NCBI RefSeq assembly: GCF_050947875.1
Contig: NC_134568.1
Location: 208,608,845-208,672,844 of the forward strand
From: Dermacentor variabilis
Lineage: Eukaryota > Arthropoda > Arachnida > Ixodida > Ixodidae
Direction: 5' to 3'
Length of the DNA: 64,000 nt
Below are positions 21,642 through 33,479 of the stretch, piece by piece. Within the stretch, counting starts at the first letter, position 1. Every line of letters begins with the position of its first letter. The notes under the pieces are model-generated. The model made no database searches. It was not told the origin of the DNA and saw only the letters and a program-made list of their open reading frames with translations. Position numbers and translations under genes: made by a program.

Positions 21642-22356
21642 GAGGAAGCTTTAGCTCGAGCCCAGCTCCGATGTGGCCTATTCAAATACATGTAAAATGC
21701 AAAAACGTTTTTCTGAGATAACCCCTGGACCGATTTTAATGAAATTTTTGCACTCGAGATAGTTAAATTCTAGTGACTGCTGGAAGCAGAATTTCGATTT
21801 AGGGCCTGAATTTTTTTTTAATAAAGGTTTTAATAAATATTCGAAGGTTTGAGAAAAACAGAAGCACAACGTTTGCGAATTAATAGCTCTGCATGAAGAA
21901 CAGACATCGCGGTTCTGTAAACGCCGCCCGTTAGATCGCTGAAAGCGGACAAATTCAATATGTCATACGTGAATTTGTTATGTTGTTTACAAGGGTTCTG
22001 CAAAAGCTGTGTTTCCATATTACTAAATTTTTTAATGTCCATCTGTAACATATCAAGTGTTTTTCCGCTTTAGATGTGCTATAAGGTGAAATTCACAGAA
22101 TTGTGGTATCAGTTTTCGTTGCGGAGTTACAGAGTTGTAAACTTGATAGTTACGTTCTCTGAAAATTTACGATTTTTGACAATTTTTGATAGAAAATAGA
22201 CAACTTAAATGGAAAATTCGAAACCAACAGTCACTAGATTTTACGTTTTCTTTTAAATGCAACAAACCTCGTCAAATTTGGTGCAGTGGTTGCCGAGAAA
22301 AGCGAATTCTCCTTTTACGTGTATTTAGATTGGAACAACCGAGCTAAAGCTTCCTC
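21642..22356. mobile_element. MITE with 17-bp perfect TIRs and TTAA duplication
   Basis: Ends GAGGAAGCTTTAGCTCG (21642-21658) and its exact reverse complement (22340-22356) are flanked by TTAA on both sides (21638-21641, 22357-22360). The 715-bp interior is AT-rich and has no open frame of note. TTAA target duplication is the hallmark of piggyBac-type transposition, so I infer a non-autonomous element mobilised by such a transposase. It is inserted into the 3' part of the minus-strand LINE. Confidence 0.85.
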
Positions 22357-22689
22357 TTAAGACAGCAGAGATTTCAGAAACTCAGTCTGTGCAGGTGGTG
22401 AAAATCTAACGTAATATAGCAGCTGATATTCAAGTGCAGTGGTAATGCGAATAATATTATACCGAACAAAAAATGTCTAGTGTATTCTCTGTAACTAATG
22501 CCAGCAATATGAGTAGTCTATTAAGGTTAGTTATTGATGACGTGCTCCAGACCAAATGAGAATAATTAACATGAGATTGAATGAGAGCGCGTTAGCTTAA
22601 TTCGCGTAGGGAAATGAAATCGACATCTAGAAAGAAAACCAACTGAGTGAGACAAGTTTGTTTTTCAATGTATGCTACATAATTTTCCA

Positions 22690-23965
22690 TATAATTGAGG
22701 AATCAAAAACAACTCCAAGTGATTTGAAACTTTCTCTTAGATCTATTCGATTATTGCTAAGCACAGGGTTATTACTAGGGGTGACTACCTACACAATTCA
22801 CAGGTCGAAAGAAAACAGGTTTGGTTTTTTTTTTAGTGTTTATGCACCGTCCATTTGCCCTTCACCACTCATTCAATGATCCAAGAAGAGTGTTGCCTCT
22901 GCTCATCGGGGTTGCAGCCGCTCAAAAATACGCTCATATCGTCAGCATAAGCAATGAATTGTGGATCACTAGAAATATTAGTTATATTATTAATATAAAC
23001 ATTAACAAGAAAAAGGCCAAGAAGGCTACCTTGGGGAACCTCGCATTCAATTGACTGCAGAGCGGATAATTCACCATCAACAGCGACTGCTCGCTTACGT
23101 TGATTTAAGTATGATCGAAAAATATAAAGACAAGAGCCACGTATGCCATACTTTTCCAACTTATAAATTAGGATCTCATGATTCAAAAGATTGAACGCCT
23201 CTGTAAAATCTTTAAATATTCCAATTGTTCGCTTTTTCATGTCAGTATTGTGTAATATAATTTCTTTTTGTAGCAGCAAGGCAGACTCAATCTATTTCCC
23301 TTTACAAAATCTGAACTGGGATTTGGTTATCAAAGAGTGCTCTTCAAAAAAAAAAAAGCTAACAGTTCTCCTGAGTAAAAGTTATTCGGAAGTTTTTGAA
23401 AATAGAAGTGGTACAGAAATGGGACGATACTTAGATAAAACATTATTTTCACTACTTTTAAAGATAACCGAAACCTCAGCCGTTTTCATTTCTTTAGGAA
23501 GTTCCGCAGATGCAATACATTGATTGAATGTATGGAATAAACAAGGAGCTAAGAGATGGGCAACAAACTTTATTGACTTTACTTGTACCTCATTATGATC
23601 GTTGGAGAACATTGCTTTAGGGTTCATCAAACGAAAATATATTTCTTCATTATCTGTGTCATTAAATGCTGCAGAGTCACTCACAGCACTTGAAATGAAA
23701 CTAAGCACTCTTAGAAGGCACCCGGAAGGTACAAAGCTTGTAAAATATGGCTTAAACTTATCAGGAAGGTCAGCCCTGGACACGGCATCACCTTGAATGA
23801 TCAGCTCACCAAAGGCGATGCCTTTATTTTTTCTTAGAAATGTGTCATTCACACACTTCCAAAAAAATGTTTCAGTTATTTTTCTTGTTTTTATCGAAGC
23901 AACGGTTTTGAAATTCATATTTGGATGTGCGAAATTCTTAAATTTATTCCGGTAAGATCTATGAA
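22690..23965 (-). pseudogene. LINE reverse transcriptase (minus strand), frameshifted
   Basis: The N-terminal part (23382-23918 and slightly upstream) holds the region before the palm and ends with KYRPISVPLLFSK. After a break near 23280-23380 (a poly-A/T tract at 23347-23357 and stops) the frame 22869-23279 holds motif A (IFKDFTEAFNLLNHEIL), motif B (VPQGSLLG) and YADD. In motif A the position before the catalytic Asp is altered but the Asp survives. After about 22869 the frame shifts again. The enzyme would copy element RNA at the target site; this copy is defective. Confidence 0.75.
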
Positions 23966-24232
23966 CCTTCAGGTCAACAGGATCGCGGGTATAAGCGCGA
24001 AACTAGGTTTGCTTTGCCTGTGCTTTCCGCTACGCCACTGCCGATGGCAGCCGCGGTCATTATTGTTCAGACGTCTTCCCAGGCTCCACCCTTGCCATAA
24101 GGCGAAGAAAAAGAGCTCCTAACAGGTCGCCGTCATTGGGGTTCGAACTCGTAACCCCGTCAAGGCGGACGCTCTGAGCACTGCACTATCGCGCAACATT
24201 CGCGCTTGGTAATTTGTGCAAAGCTTTTGCTC
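23966..24232 (-). mobile_element. tRNA-derived SINE (family C), minus copy
   Basis: On the minus strand a tRNA-like head has an A-box-like TAGTGCAGTGCTCAGAGCG and a B box GAGTTCGAACCCC (about 24135-24200). A roughly 150-bp body ends near 23966, where the LINE coding sequence begins. The body differs from the other SINE families here. Confidence 0.6.
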
Positions 24233-25007
24233 CACACGGAGTCTGGGAAAGTAAGGACGTCTGTGGGCGCATTTAGGAGGCCACAAAAAGGCAAGACTGT
24301 AGTGAACGAGGACAACGCTGCGTTCGTAGCAAAGAGGAAGCTGTTCTTGGGATAATTGCGGTGTCCGTTGTAAGACACTGCCGGTCCCTTAGTAAACGGT
24401 TTCAGCGCCAGGGGGATCGCTGAAGGCTGGCAATTTTTTCATCTTGCTTCATACAAGTCAGTGGTTTCCGGTTATTCCGCTAGTGCCCACATTATTTCTC
24501 TGAGTTTTCCCGTTACAGCAAAGTTGTTCCTGCGGCTAGAATCATTCACTATGAAAAAGCTTCGTTATAATTTCGCTAGCCTTCAGAATGAGCTGTAACA
24601 GGGTCAACAGAGTGCGAGGTCAGCGCTTGACACCACGCGTGACATTATCGCACGTGGTGTTTATTAGCACTAAAGGTTCATTAAAATATCTCGCAGAAGT
24701 CCAATCCCAACTATTGACCGGCTTCCTCGGGCTATCAATATGTTCTCCGATACCTGCCGTGCTGGTTGATGCGGCTGTAGCGTTCTGCTGCTGAGCGGGA
24801 TGTCGAGAGTTTGGCTCTTGGTTGGGGCAGCCGAATTCGGGTGGGTTGCATGCCTGTGTACTCGAATTTTTCTGTTCGTGTTGAAGAACCAAGGTATGGC
24901 AAACGTTGAACTGTAGCTCTCCACTAGTGCGGGAATGAGTGCTCCGATGTTGCTATGGGGCGTCACAACCACTACTCAGTCAGCGTGTGCGCTGCATGCA
25001 GTACCTA
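24233..25007. other. Unassigned, no feature recognised
   Basis: Short overlapping frames on both strands around 24588-24972 carry no recognisable motif. Confidence 0.5.
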
Positions 25008-25009
25008 TA

Positions 25010-25673
25010 TACGGGGTGTCCCACGTAACTTGAGCCAAACATTAAAAATACACAAATCCCACGTAGCTGGACAGAACCAAGGTAATCTTGTTTGCCGCTG
25101 TCGCTTGGGGATACTCAGATTATTATCCTTGCATCCCGCCTAATAACACAATCAGTATTAATTAACAAACTTCTCAAATATTATAATTAGATGAAAAGTG
25201 TCAATCAGAAAATTACAGAGCAACGTGAAAAGATCCCTCTACAGCTTTCTGTTGCTCAATATGTGCTACACAAGAGTGCCTTTCCGAGCGTGAAAGAAGC
25301 CCGCGAATGCACGCAAAGTGCCTCGAGCGGCCAGTCACGCGGCAACTTTGCGTGTATTCGCGAGGTTCTCTCACGCTCCGGAAAACACTTTTATGTAACA
25401 CGTATTGAGCAACAGAAAGCTGTATAGGGAGCTTTTCATGTTGCTCTGTAATTTTCTGATTGACGCTTTTCATCTAATTATAATTAGATGAAAAGTGTCA
25501 ATGAGAAGTTATTTGAGAAGTTGATTAATTAAGACTACGTAATTAGTCGGAATGCAAAAAAAGTATTCTGAATATATCCAAGCGACGGCACACAACATTA
25601 CCTTCATTCTGTCTAGCTGCGTGGCATTTGCGCATTTTTAATGTTTGGCTCAAGTTACGTGGGACACCCCGTA
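25010..25673. mobile_element. Palindromic (fold-back) MITE, TA-flanked
   Basis: The termini TACGGGGTGTCCCACGTAAC and its reverse complement are flanked by TA. Similarity between the two halves continues well beyond a 40-bp terminal repeat to the centre, so the 664-bp unit is an imperfect hairpin. As a result nearly the same 80-residue open frame is read from both strands (25191-25427 + and 25213-25473 -); it shows no known domain and is probably not a gene. TA flanks fit a Tc1/mariner-type element. Confidence 0.8.
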
Positions 25674-25675
25674 TA

Positions 25676-27505
25676 GTATGGTGAATATGCGGACTCCCAG
25701 CGCACTATTGCAACCTCTCGAGCGTCGGCGTAACGATTCCCATCGTGAAGCTTACGTCAATTTTTTGGGGCTATACTTTCGACTTCGTGAGTCTGGTACG
25801 ATTGAAGCAGGCGGGGAATGCGCAATGCCGTTCCTCAGACATAGCTTTCAAAAACCTCGAAAGAGAAGCAACGCAAACGACCATAGGGTTTTCTCGAGCC
25901 TGAGGCGTGTAAAAAATTAGAAAAGGAGAAAAGTAAAGACAGAAAAACGCCTATTGTGTGTATACTTCCGCACTGGAGACACTTGGCGATGAAACGTCAA
26001 GCATGCCAGGTAGGCTGCGTTGGAATTCGTAAAAGTTAAAGAAAAGTCATGACTATAGCGCTCTCCTGCGAACATTAGGCTCTGGCCAGTCAGCATCCCT
26101 GCGTGTATGCCCACAACGCTGCGCACGGGCATGTCGGTTCGCGCACGACTGGCTATTGCGCCGAAGGAGCCGCACTTCCTTGTGTTTTGTTCTCACCGAA
26201 CTTGCAGCGTTGACTGGGTCGTAGGAAGGAGGAAACACTTCAAAGGACTCTTCCAAGTCTCTTTGGTTAATGAGAGTGCTCGTACTATTCCAAAGTTCGC
26301 TTGAAGTGCGGCCGTGGTAAGCGGGCCGCACTAGTATTTTCTTGCGGCATTTGTCGACACTCATTCCGTCAATAGAGCGCGCGATGATTGGTGACAAGTT
26401 ACGATCGTAGTGGTGACAGCGAAATTTTATAACTGTTACTATTTTTGAAACTTCTCGACTGGAAGACGTTGGCAGAATACTAGACTGCTTGGTCTGCTGC
26501 GCCGCCGTGAACGTCTACAATAGGCGCTCACCCGATCGCGAAGATAGGCGTTATCTGCATAACTCTGGACAGTTTGCTCCACCCAAGTGAACGAATTTCA
26601 TGTGCTTCGAAATGAGACTGTGTGAAAGTGGTCCCTTGGTATGTCTGTATCTGGTAGGTGGCTGAAACAGCTTAGCCGACTGGCGCCACTTTAGTTCAGC
26701 CCCGATGTGCGAACACTAGAATTGGCTTTTGCTTTCTTCCGTCGATTGCGGATTTTTTAGATCATTATCCCTAGAAAGATTTGGTAGCGCTAGTGTTTTG
26801 ATCGTTAACGGAAGGAGTTCTATACATGTGTTCGGATTAAAGGTGAAAGTGAAGTATGCATATCAAATATATGGGTTGCAGCAGCCTTTTCCATTGTGCT
26901 TGCAGGCCTTTGTTCACACGTTTCGCTCGCAATTGTTTTCTTTTATCAAGGATTGCGTCAAATCCACCGCTGCGACCTCATAATCAGAAAAAAAAGAAAG
27001 AAAAAGAGAAACACGCCTGTTTGCTGTTTCTTTAGTTCCCTCTTACTACAGTGCGTTCTCACGTATTTGTTACCTAGGTATCGCAGTCGTGACAAGCAAA
27101 TCAGCAGCATATCCAAACAATTTCGGCGTTGAACAAGTAAGTCAAACCACGCGCGTTAATCTTCTGTGATCACTATTTCACCTTAGGCCTTGAAAGTGTA
27201 AAAAAAATGTCATTAGGATCTCATAGTTTGCTCTTGTGTACAGGCGCATGTTTATGAAACGGTATGAAAGTCGACTTCTTTTCGTCTCTCATTGCTCGGC
27301 TTCTCTAAGCGGTGTAGCACAAGCCGACTCTCAGTCCTTTCAACTACCGTCCCTAAACTCTACATTCCCGAAAAAAAAAAGAAACCGGGACCTATGCTTC
27401 ATCGAGCATGGTTCTGTATTGTTTTGGGTATTTGTCTTTGGATGACCGAACATGGGAAAGGCAGTTAGGGATGAAAACGTACCAGCCGAGAGAAATATCC
27501 CCCAC
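25676..27505. other. Unassigned, no feature recognised
   Basis: About 1.8 kb. Frames such as 26053-26397 (-) lack motifs. Nothing repetitive is evident beyond short homopolymers. Confidence 0.5.
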
Positions 27506-27509
27506 ATAG

Positions 27510-28050
27510 CTGTTTCAAAAAATTTTGGGTAACACTCTCGAGACAATAGCTCACGTACTTTGCGTGTGCCCTCAATGTGCGGCCGAACGAAGAACACTCA
27601 AATCTACAGTTGACAGCTTGGACTCCCACCTCTTTTCAGAAGAAAAGCTTTTGGGCGCGTGGAGGAGTGTTCACTGTGCCCAACATGCCATAAAATTACT
27701 TTTGAAGTTTTTAAGTGAGACTGGCTTAGACGATCGCCTCTATAGAAGCTCTGAGACGTGCAGTCAGTGCGAAATGTGTTTGCGCAAAAACTTTTTTGTG
27801 ACAAGATTACTTTTTGTATGGGCAAGATTACTCTTACGTGTATTGCGTCTACAGTGCGCATCCGCATATTGGACGACGTGTATGTAGTATCTCATTGTAG
27901 CATAACATAATCACCCGCCACCTGCCTTTCCCTGTATTTCCCACTTCCCCTTTCCCCAGTGAGGAGTAGCAGGCTAGAGACACTCTCTCCACTGCAGGCC
28001 GACCTTTCCTCCTTTCTCTTCATTAAAATCTACTCCTCCTACTTGGGTTC
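27510..28050 (+). mobile_element. LINE 3' end: half zinc finger, C-terminus and 3' UTR
   Basis: The plus-strand frame encodes LETIAHVLCVCP (His-x4-Cys half of the finger), then AIKLLLKFLSETGLDDRL, the C-terminal motif of the RNase H-bearing LINE family seen at 10480-11415 and 32545-33417. A pyrimidine-rich 3' UTR with GTAGCAGGCTAGAG follows. The copy is cut at its 5' side just before the His of the finger. Confidence 0.7.
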
Positions 28051-31000
28051 CTGAAAAAAGTGTTAATAACATAATCAATGTCTATGTGAAACATAACTAA
28101 ACATGTGTTTAGTGGCGCTTTTGAACGGTGAGAGCATCATTTTCTGAGTCAGGAAGCAGCCCTTTGAATTTGTGACTACAAGCTAGGTCAAAAGTTTGTG
28201 GTATGCGGGTTCCGCGGGACAGCAGCATTAAAACAATACACACTTTGTTGGCCGCGTATTCTAAAGTACACGAAGCTTGTCTGACATCCAGGTGGGGTGC
28301 CTAGGCTCATGAAATATTCTGCTTTTCCTCAGATGGGTGAGATCTCACATCCTGTAAACCTTTGACCTTTCCTGTAGATTTTAGTACGCCTAATACTACA
28401 TTGTCAGTTGAGCAGGTCACCTATGACCATTAGAAGCTTGCCTTCAAGCACACGCATACACGGAAAACATCCTATTGATCACGTTTCGCATCATTAAATA
28501 ATGCTGCTTCCAGCCGTTATTTCGAACCAAGGGTATTCTAATAATGGTACCGAATAATTGCCTGTTGCGGCGCTTAGCCTTTGCCTCGCCGCTCAGAACG
28601 TCGAATTCAGCGAAAGCGGAAAGTGGAGAATGGATTGAACATAGGGAAATATTTGGAAGGGATGGTACCTCCACCTGTCGGTGAACGCGAGAGCGAAGCC
28701 ACCCGGACAGGAAAAGTAAACGGAGCAAAAGCGGAGCATGGGAAAGAGAGAGAAGGGGATGGTTTGGCAGGTGTGCGCATTGTGTAAAGCAGCGGCACTC
28801 GTGGAATGTCACAGCCAGCGGAGGCACGGGTGAGGCGTGCTAGCGTGCGAGTTGGGCGGTGAGCGGCGCCAACGGTTTGTCGCCACGCCAACCGTTGACG
28901 CCGCACCGAAGTCCCTCGCTCGCGCTCGTTATGCGTGACTCGGTAGGCGTTACCCAAGAGAGGCATAGAGCGGTGTCGAAAATCGGGAGATGTTGGCGTC
29001 GGGGGTTTCGAATGCGCGTTTCACCGTAACGTCGGATTAGACTCGCGCTTGCAACTTAACGGCGGGTGTTGGCCGTTTTGCTTGGCTGTGCCCGTATTGA
29101 AGTGGGTCGTGGTGTACGTATTAACAGCGGAAGCGAGAGTATGCATGCGGTCCCTGTGACTATGCGGCGAACTCGGTTCTTCGTTTTTGCTTGTGCTGCT
29201 GCTCACCTCTGATTGTGGTCGTTGTTACCGCTCGCCTTCATCGGCCCCAACCATTCCCAACCCCCAGTCAACATAACTATACCCTCGTAAAGACGAACTT
29301 TCCAGCAAAACAGTTGCTGCTGTGAAGTTCGGCTTAGCATAGCCGGTATTGGGATTGCTCTATATCTGAGGCTTTTTGCCCTCTGCGTCTTATGAGGTAA
29401 GCGTGTGACGGCGTTGTTACCTCAGCGCCCTTTCTTGTCACATTTGGTGGACTACTTCGGTTTCAGCGTACTTCCTCGTCATACTTCAATTGAAGCGCGG
29501 CGTTGTACGTGTAAACTTTTCAGTGTAGACGAGGACAATTTTTACAGCCGTGCATTAGTTTAAATGTAGTTTTCTCGAATTTGCATCACTGCGCGATTCG
29601 CGCATATTCGCTAATCGTAAGGTGTGGGAACGTAATAAGTAAGTACGTAATTTTGCATCACGGCAGTTACAGAAATCCATTGCAAGAAATAGGGAATATG
29701 CGGCTTGGTGCATGTCCCACTTCAATATGGCCATCCGGAAATTTTCAAAAATAGACAGAAAAACATTATTGCAATGTTTCCGTAGGCAAACATCTGGTAC
29801 GCTTTTGACTTTTTACTGCCTCTGAGAGTCCCAAAGGTAAGAGTTTTAGCGCTTTTATGAAGGACTATGCGTTTACTTATTTTCCATGAATGGTTAGCGC
29901 TTAAAGAATCCTTTCGCTAATTGAGTAAATTGAGTAAACAGAAAGAAATAATACTATAAAGGGCTGTTGCCAAACGGTGAGATGAAACTGACGGTTTTTT
30001 AAGAGAGTGTAAATGCACGCCAGGTTACTCTGCAGCTTTCGGTGTTCCTAATTTCTACACGGTGGGACTGTTCAGCCTTCCATGCTATCTTTAGCATCGG
30101 AGTTTGAGGAACGTTATTGGAGCCCCACGTCAAGGCACCACCAAGCCCCTGTCTTCAATGCAGTCTATTCGAAACTTTTAGTAAGCGCGGTGCAGCGAGT
30201 GACGTCGGCCGTACCTCGTCTCTTTGTTCTTTAGCACTGTATCCTATAGTTCACGACACTGTTGGTGAGGCTTGTTTTCAATGCATTCTTTCTGAGTTTT
30301 GGGGAGCTTAAACCGCACGTTTCTTGTTTTTTGAAGTTCATGTGCAATTGTCCGCCATTATCACATTGACTAGCATAATGAAGCACTGACTTTACCGATT
30401 CTCGTCAAGAGAAAATCTTTTTACAGTTTTCCGACGAGTTAGCATGGCAACTTCCACTAGAAGTAACTCCAACGGGGGCACCCTATCAACGGAGTATTCC
30501 TCACCGGGGATTCTTTTAAATGAACTAAAATGAACAAAAATTGTCATTTATGTCTCGCACTCTATATTTAAAAAAAGTACTGTAGGGCACAATAGCTGAG
30601 ACTCAATTCGGAGCGATGTTACGGACATGGCTCCTTTCTGCAAGGAAATGGTACTTTCCTTCCCACATAAGAAAGTAATCACCTCCCGACCAACCTGACT
30701 TCCGCTAGCACCTAATTTCATATTACCGGATCACTTAGTTCTCAGTGGCATGCATGCATTCTGTTGTTGTGCTCAAAGGAAATCCTTAATTGTGGGCTGC
30801 TTGTGAGTGCAGTGCACACCTATGGAAACAGATTCCGCAAGTTACCTTCGTGTCAACAATGTGCTTTTCATGCTCTTGCGAAGCTGATGATGACACGCTG
30901 ACATGTTTTAGTGTTCACTTAAGCTCCCTAAAAGCTCACGATGCCACTTCTAACAATTTAATGGTTGTACCAGCGAATGAGAACGTTCGCCTGCGACACC

Positions 31001-31250
31001 AGTCATAATGACGCTGTGCCAACTAGTGATCGATTGCTGCTATAAATGATGGTTTGACAGCGTAAAACGTTTTGTTACTGGCTAAGGCATTGTACTTTTG
31101 AGCACGAGAATTATGGTTCAGTCTCGCTTAACTGCTGACCCAATTAAATATAAAAAATGACGACTCGTAAAAGCGGCTCATCGACGATTTTCCAAACGAA
31201 TTCGTTGCGCTGTACCCAGAGTCGCCCCAACCGTTACGTGTGTTACAAAA
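28051..31250. other. Unassigned; CpG-rich around 28560-29230
   Basis: About 3.2 kb without a recognised gene or element. The CpG-rich part contains an imperfect inverted repeat (CCAACGGTT and AACCGTTG near 28868-28895). Frames here lack motifs on either strand. Confidence 0.45.
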
Positions 31251-31254
31251 TCAT

Positions 31255-31920
31255 ATTCAAAATTTTATTTATATTGTTTCACATACAAAAGGCAGGATAT
31301 GATTATGAGGAACGCCGTAATGGGTGCCTCTTGATTAATTTTCACCACTCGAGGTTCTCTAACCTGCACTCAATGCACAGTACACGGGCGTTTTTTCATT
31401 TCGCCCTCATCGAGATGCGACCGCCGGGGCCAGCATTTGATCCCGTGCCCTCGTGCTTGGCACTGTTGCGCCTAGGCGTAGCGTTCAGGCTATATGAATT
31501 CTCCAGGCATAGGAATGAGTACGTCCGGGAGTAGGAGAACGAAAGAGAAAAGGTTTATTTACGTATTGAAACACGCAGTCAGATTCTAGTAAGAGCTCTT
31601 TCTCTATGTTTATTTGCGCTTCCGCCATTTTTCTTTGCTCGTTTTCTTCATTTTCGTCGCGCTTCCCACTGTCAATCAGTTTCCAACACAGGGAGTGGGA
31701 GAGCGAAAGAAAAAGCCTTATTTACGTATTGAAACAAGTAGGCACATTCTAGTCAGTGCTTTTCCTCTATCTTTCTTTGCGCTTCCGCTATTTTTTTTTC
31801 TTTCGCTCTTACTTCCGGACGTACTCATCCCTATGCCTGGAGGATTCCTGGCCTCAACGCTGCCCCGAGACGCAACAGCGCCGCAACGCCATAGCCACTA
31901 CGCTACAAAAATCACATTCA
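31255..31920 (-). mobile_element. tRNA-derived SINE (family B), minus copy, split by a palindromic insertion
   Basis: Read on the minus strand, the tRNA-like head (A-box region GTGGCTATGGCGTTGCGGC) is at 31865-31920. The B box (GGGATCAAATGC) and family body (GAGTGGTGAAAATTAATC, then ATTACGGCGTTCC) are at 31255-31480. About 400 bp of unrelated inverted and direct repeats separate the two parts. Confidence 0.65.
31468..31882. repeat. Inverted repeat with internal direct repeats
   Basis: The arms at about 31468-31551 and 31792-31882 are inverted copies of each other (shared strings GAGTACGTCCGG and CCAGGCATAGG). Inside, a roughly 100-bp unit is repeated directly (31545-31640 and 31700-31805, both with TTATTTACGTATTGAAACA) at a period of about 155-160 bp. 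The outer parts of the arms include SINE head sequence, so part of the head is duplicated in inverted orientation. Confidence 0.7.
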
Positions 31921-32244
31921 ATCTCTCCCATTGAGGACATATGTGTTCTCAAAACCTGTTCATATACGCAAGAAGGATTCAAGCGACTGGTGCATTATCA
32001 TCATAGTAATTAATGAGATGACATCGAGAACGTTGGCCACTGTCAGTTAGTCTTGAGGGAAAATAAAAATTTCTGACTCCGTCCAAACATTTTTTTCTCT
32101 GATGTAATTGTATTCGAAACAGATATTTCGCGCCAACAATACTACTCTAAGGGAGAAAAATATTTCTTTATCAGTAAATATTTGAAGAACTGTTGCTAGT
32201 TCGAAACAATATACCGTAAGAACTAGAAAACCTCAATAATAGGC

Positions 32245-32335
32245 AAACTGCGGCCGTCGCGGCTGGATTTGATCCCGCGCCCTCGGGTTTAGCAGCGCAA
32301 CGCCAAAGCCACTAAGCCTCCACGGCGGGCTTTCC
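32245..32335 (-). repeat. tRNA-derived SINE (family B) head fragment
   Basis: On the minus strand GTGGCTTTGGCGTTGCGC (A box) and GGGATCAAATCCAGCC (B box) match the heads at 31865-31920 and 46620-46675. The body of the SINE is absent. Confidence 0.65.
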
Positions 32336-32532
32336 TTCAGATTCTATTTCCATGCACCCAGAGGGTCGAACCGCAACTTTTTTTTGTTCCGCTTCAGGGG
32401 AAACGGTTCTTGTTCCGCTTCAACGCCGGACTGAAAAAATAACGGTTCAAACTTGTCTGAACAGGTTGCTCAATTGCGTAACCGAAGGATAATTTGCAGG
32501 AAAAGTACATAAATTTATTTTGTAGAAAAATT

Positions 32533-33429
32533 TATTTTGTAGAAGGGGGGGGGGGAGGAAAAAGTGGAGAAGGAAAGGTAGGGAGGTTAACCAGTTTAGC
32601 TTAACCGGTTTGCTACCCTACACATGGGAGAGGGATGGGGGAGATTAAAGATGGGGAAGGGGGAGAGGGAGAGAGAGCACATAGCACAGCACACACACAT
32701 CGTCCGTTGGAGTCCATCAATCTGGCTTGGTACGTGACATCACTCTCACAGCCGCTTGTCTAATCCAGTCTCTTTCAAAAACCGAAGTAGTCCCTCTGTC
32801 GCCTTCACCTGCGATGTCTTCTGTCGGCGGCATGTGAAAATCGTGTCGAGGGACAATGGTCTACTGTCAAGGTGCGCTAGAACAGATGCCAGGGACTGTC
32901 GCTGAACATTATATTCAGGACAGTCGCACAGAATATGTTCCAGCGTCTCCTCGCAAAGACAGGCATTACAGAGAGCGTTGTCGGCCATTCCAATGCGGAA
33001 GGAGTAAGATTTCGTGAAAGCCACCCCTAGCCATAAGCGATAAAGCAGAGTCGCCTCTCTTCGGCGGAGTCCAGTTGGCATATAGAGATGCACCAACGAG
33101 GGCAGATGGTATTGACGGTTGCTCTGGTTGGTCTGGCTGTTTGGTGTGCACCATAGAGATAGCGTGATCTCCTGTGCAAGCACTCGAAGTCTGCTAGCTG
33201 CGTCGGATCGTGAAAGCGGTATGGCCTCTTCTTGTGCGTCTTCAAGAGCTACCCGAGCGGCATTATCGGCATCTTCGTTTCCAGTGACGCCGCAGTGACT
33301 TGGCAGCCACTGAAACGTCACGTGGTGTCCTTTCTCCTGTGATGTATGGAGTAGGCACCTAATATCGAATACGAGCTGTTCGAATGGCCCGCGACGCAGA
33401 GCTGATTGTACAGATTGTATTTTGTAGAA
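32533..33429 (-). mobile_element. 5'-truncated RNase H-bearing LINE with 12-bp target-site duplication
   Basis: The sequence TATTTTGTAGAA occurs at 32533-32544 and at 33418-33429, bracketing a minus-strand LINE 3' end (32545-33417). The 3' UTR includes AGGGTAGCAAACC and GGTTAACCTCCCTACC and ends in a C-run (minus strand) directly at the duplication. A duplication bracketing a 5'-truncated copy is the expected outcome of target-primed reverse transcription. Confidence 0.8.
32746..33417 (-). pseudogene. LINE ORF2 C-terminus: RNase H end, zinc finger
   Basis: An uninterrupted minus-strand frame ending at 32746. It begins inside RNase H (VTFQWLPSHCGVTGNEDAD, with the His and final Asp of the active site), then shows RRREATLLYRLWLGVAF and FRIG. 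A Cys-x2-Cys-x7-His-x4-Cys finger (CNACLCEETLEHILCDCP) follows, and the frame ends LLRFLKETGLDKRL. The apparent N-terminal 22 residues upstream of 33417 are target DNA. No stop or frameshift is visible, which suggests a recent insertion, but without the RT it is inert. Confidence 0.85.
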
Positions 33430-33479
33430 AAGTTCCACGCTGCTGCTAAGCTGCACGGAAAGATTACGCGTGTTTTTCT

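Larger units (their letters stand above)
21110..23965 (-). mobile_element. 5'-truncated LINE (CR1/jockey-like), interrupted by a MITE
   Basis: The minus-strand element starts near 23965 within the region upstream of the RT. It runs through the RT, a post-RT region (ESFKSLGVVFDSSIIW at about 22710), and ends in a 3' UTR with AATAAA at about 21125-21130. Positions 21642-22356 are a MITE inserted with TTAA duplication; coding similarity resumes on the far side (TKYSNQTLQFLMS near 21550). The absence of an RNase H domain separates it from the LINE at the left edge. Confidence 0.75.
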
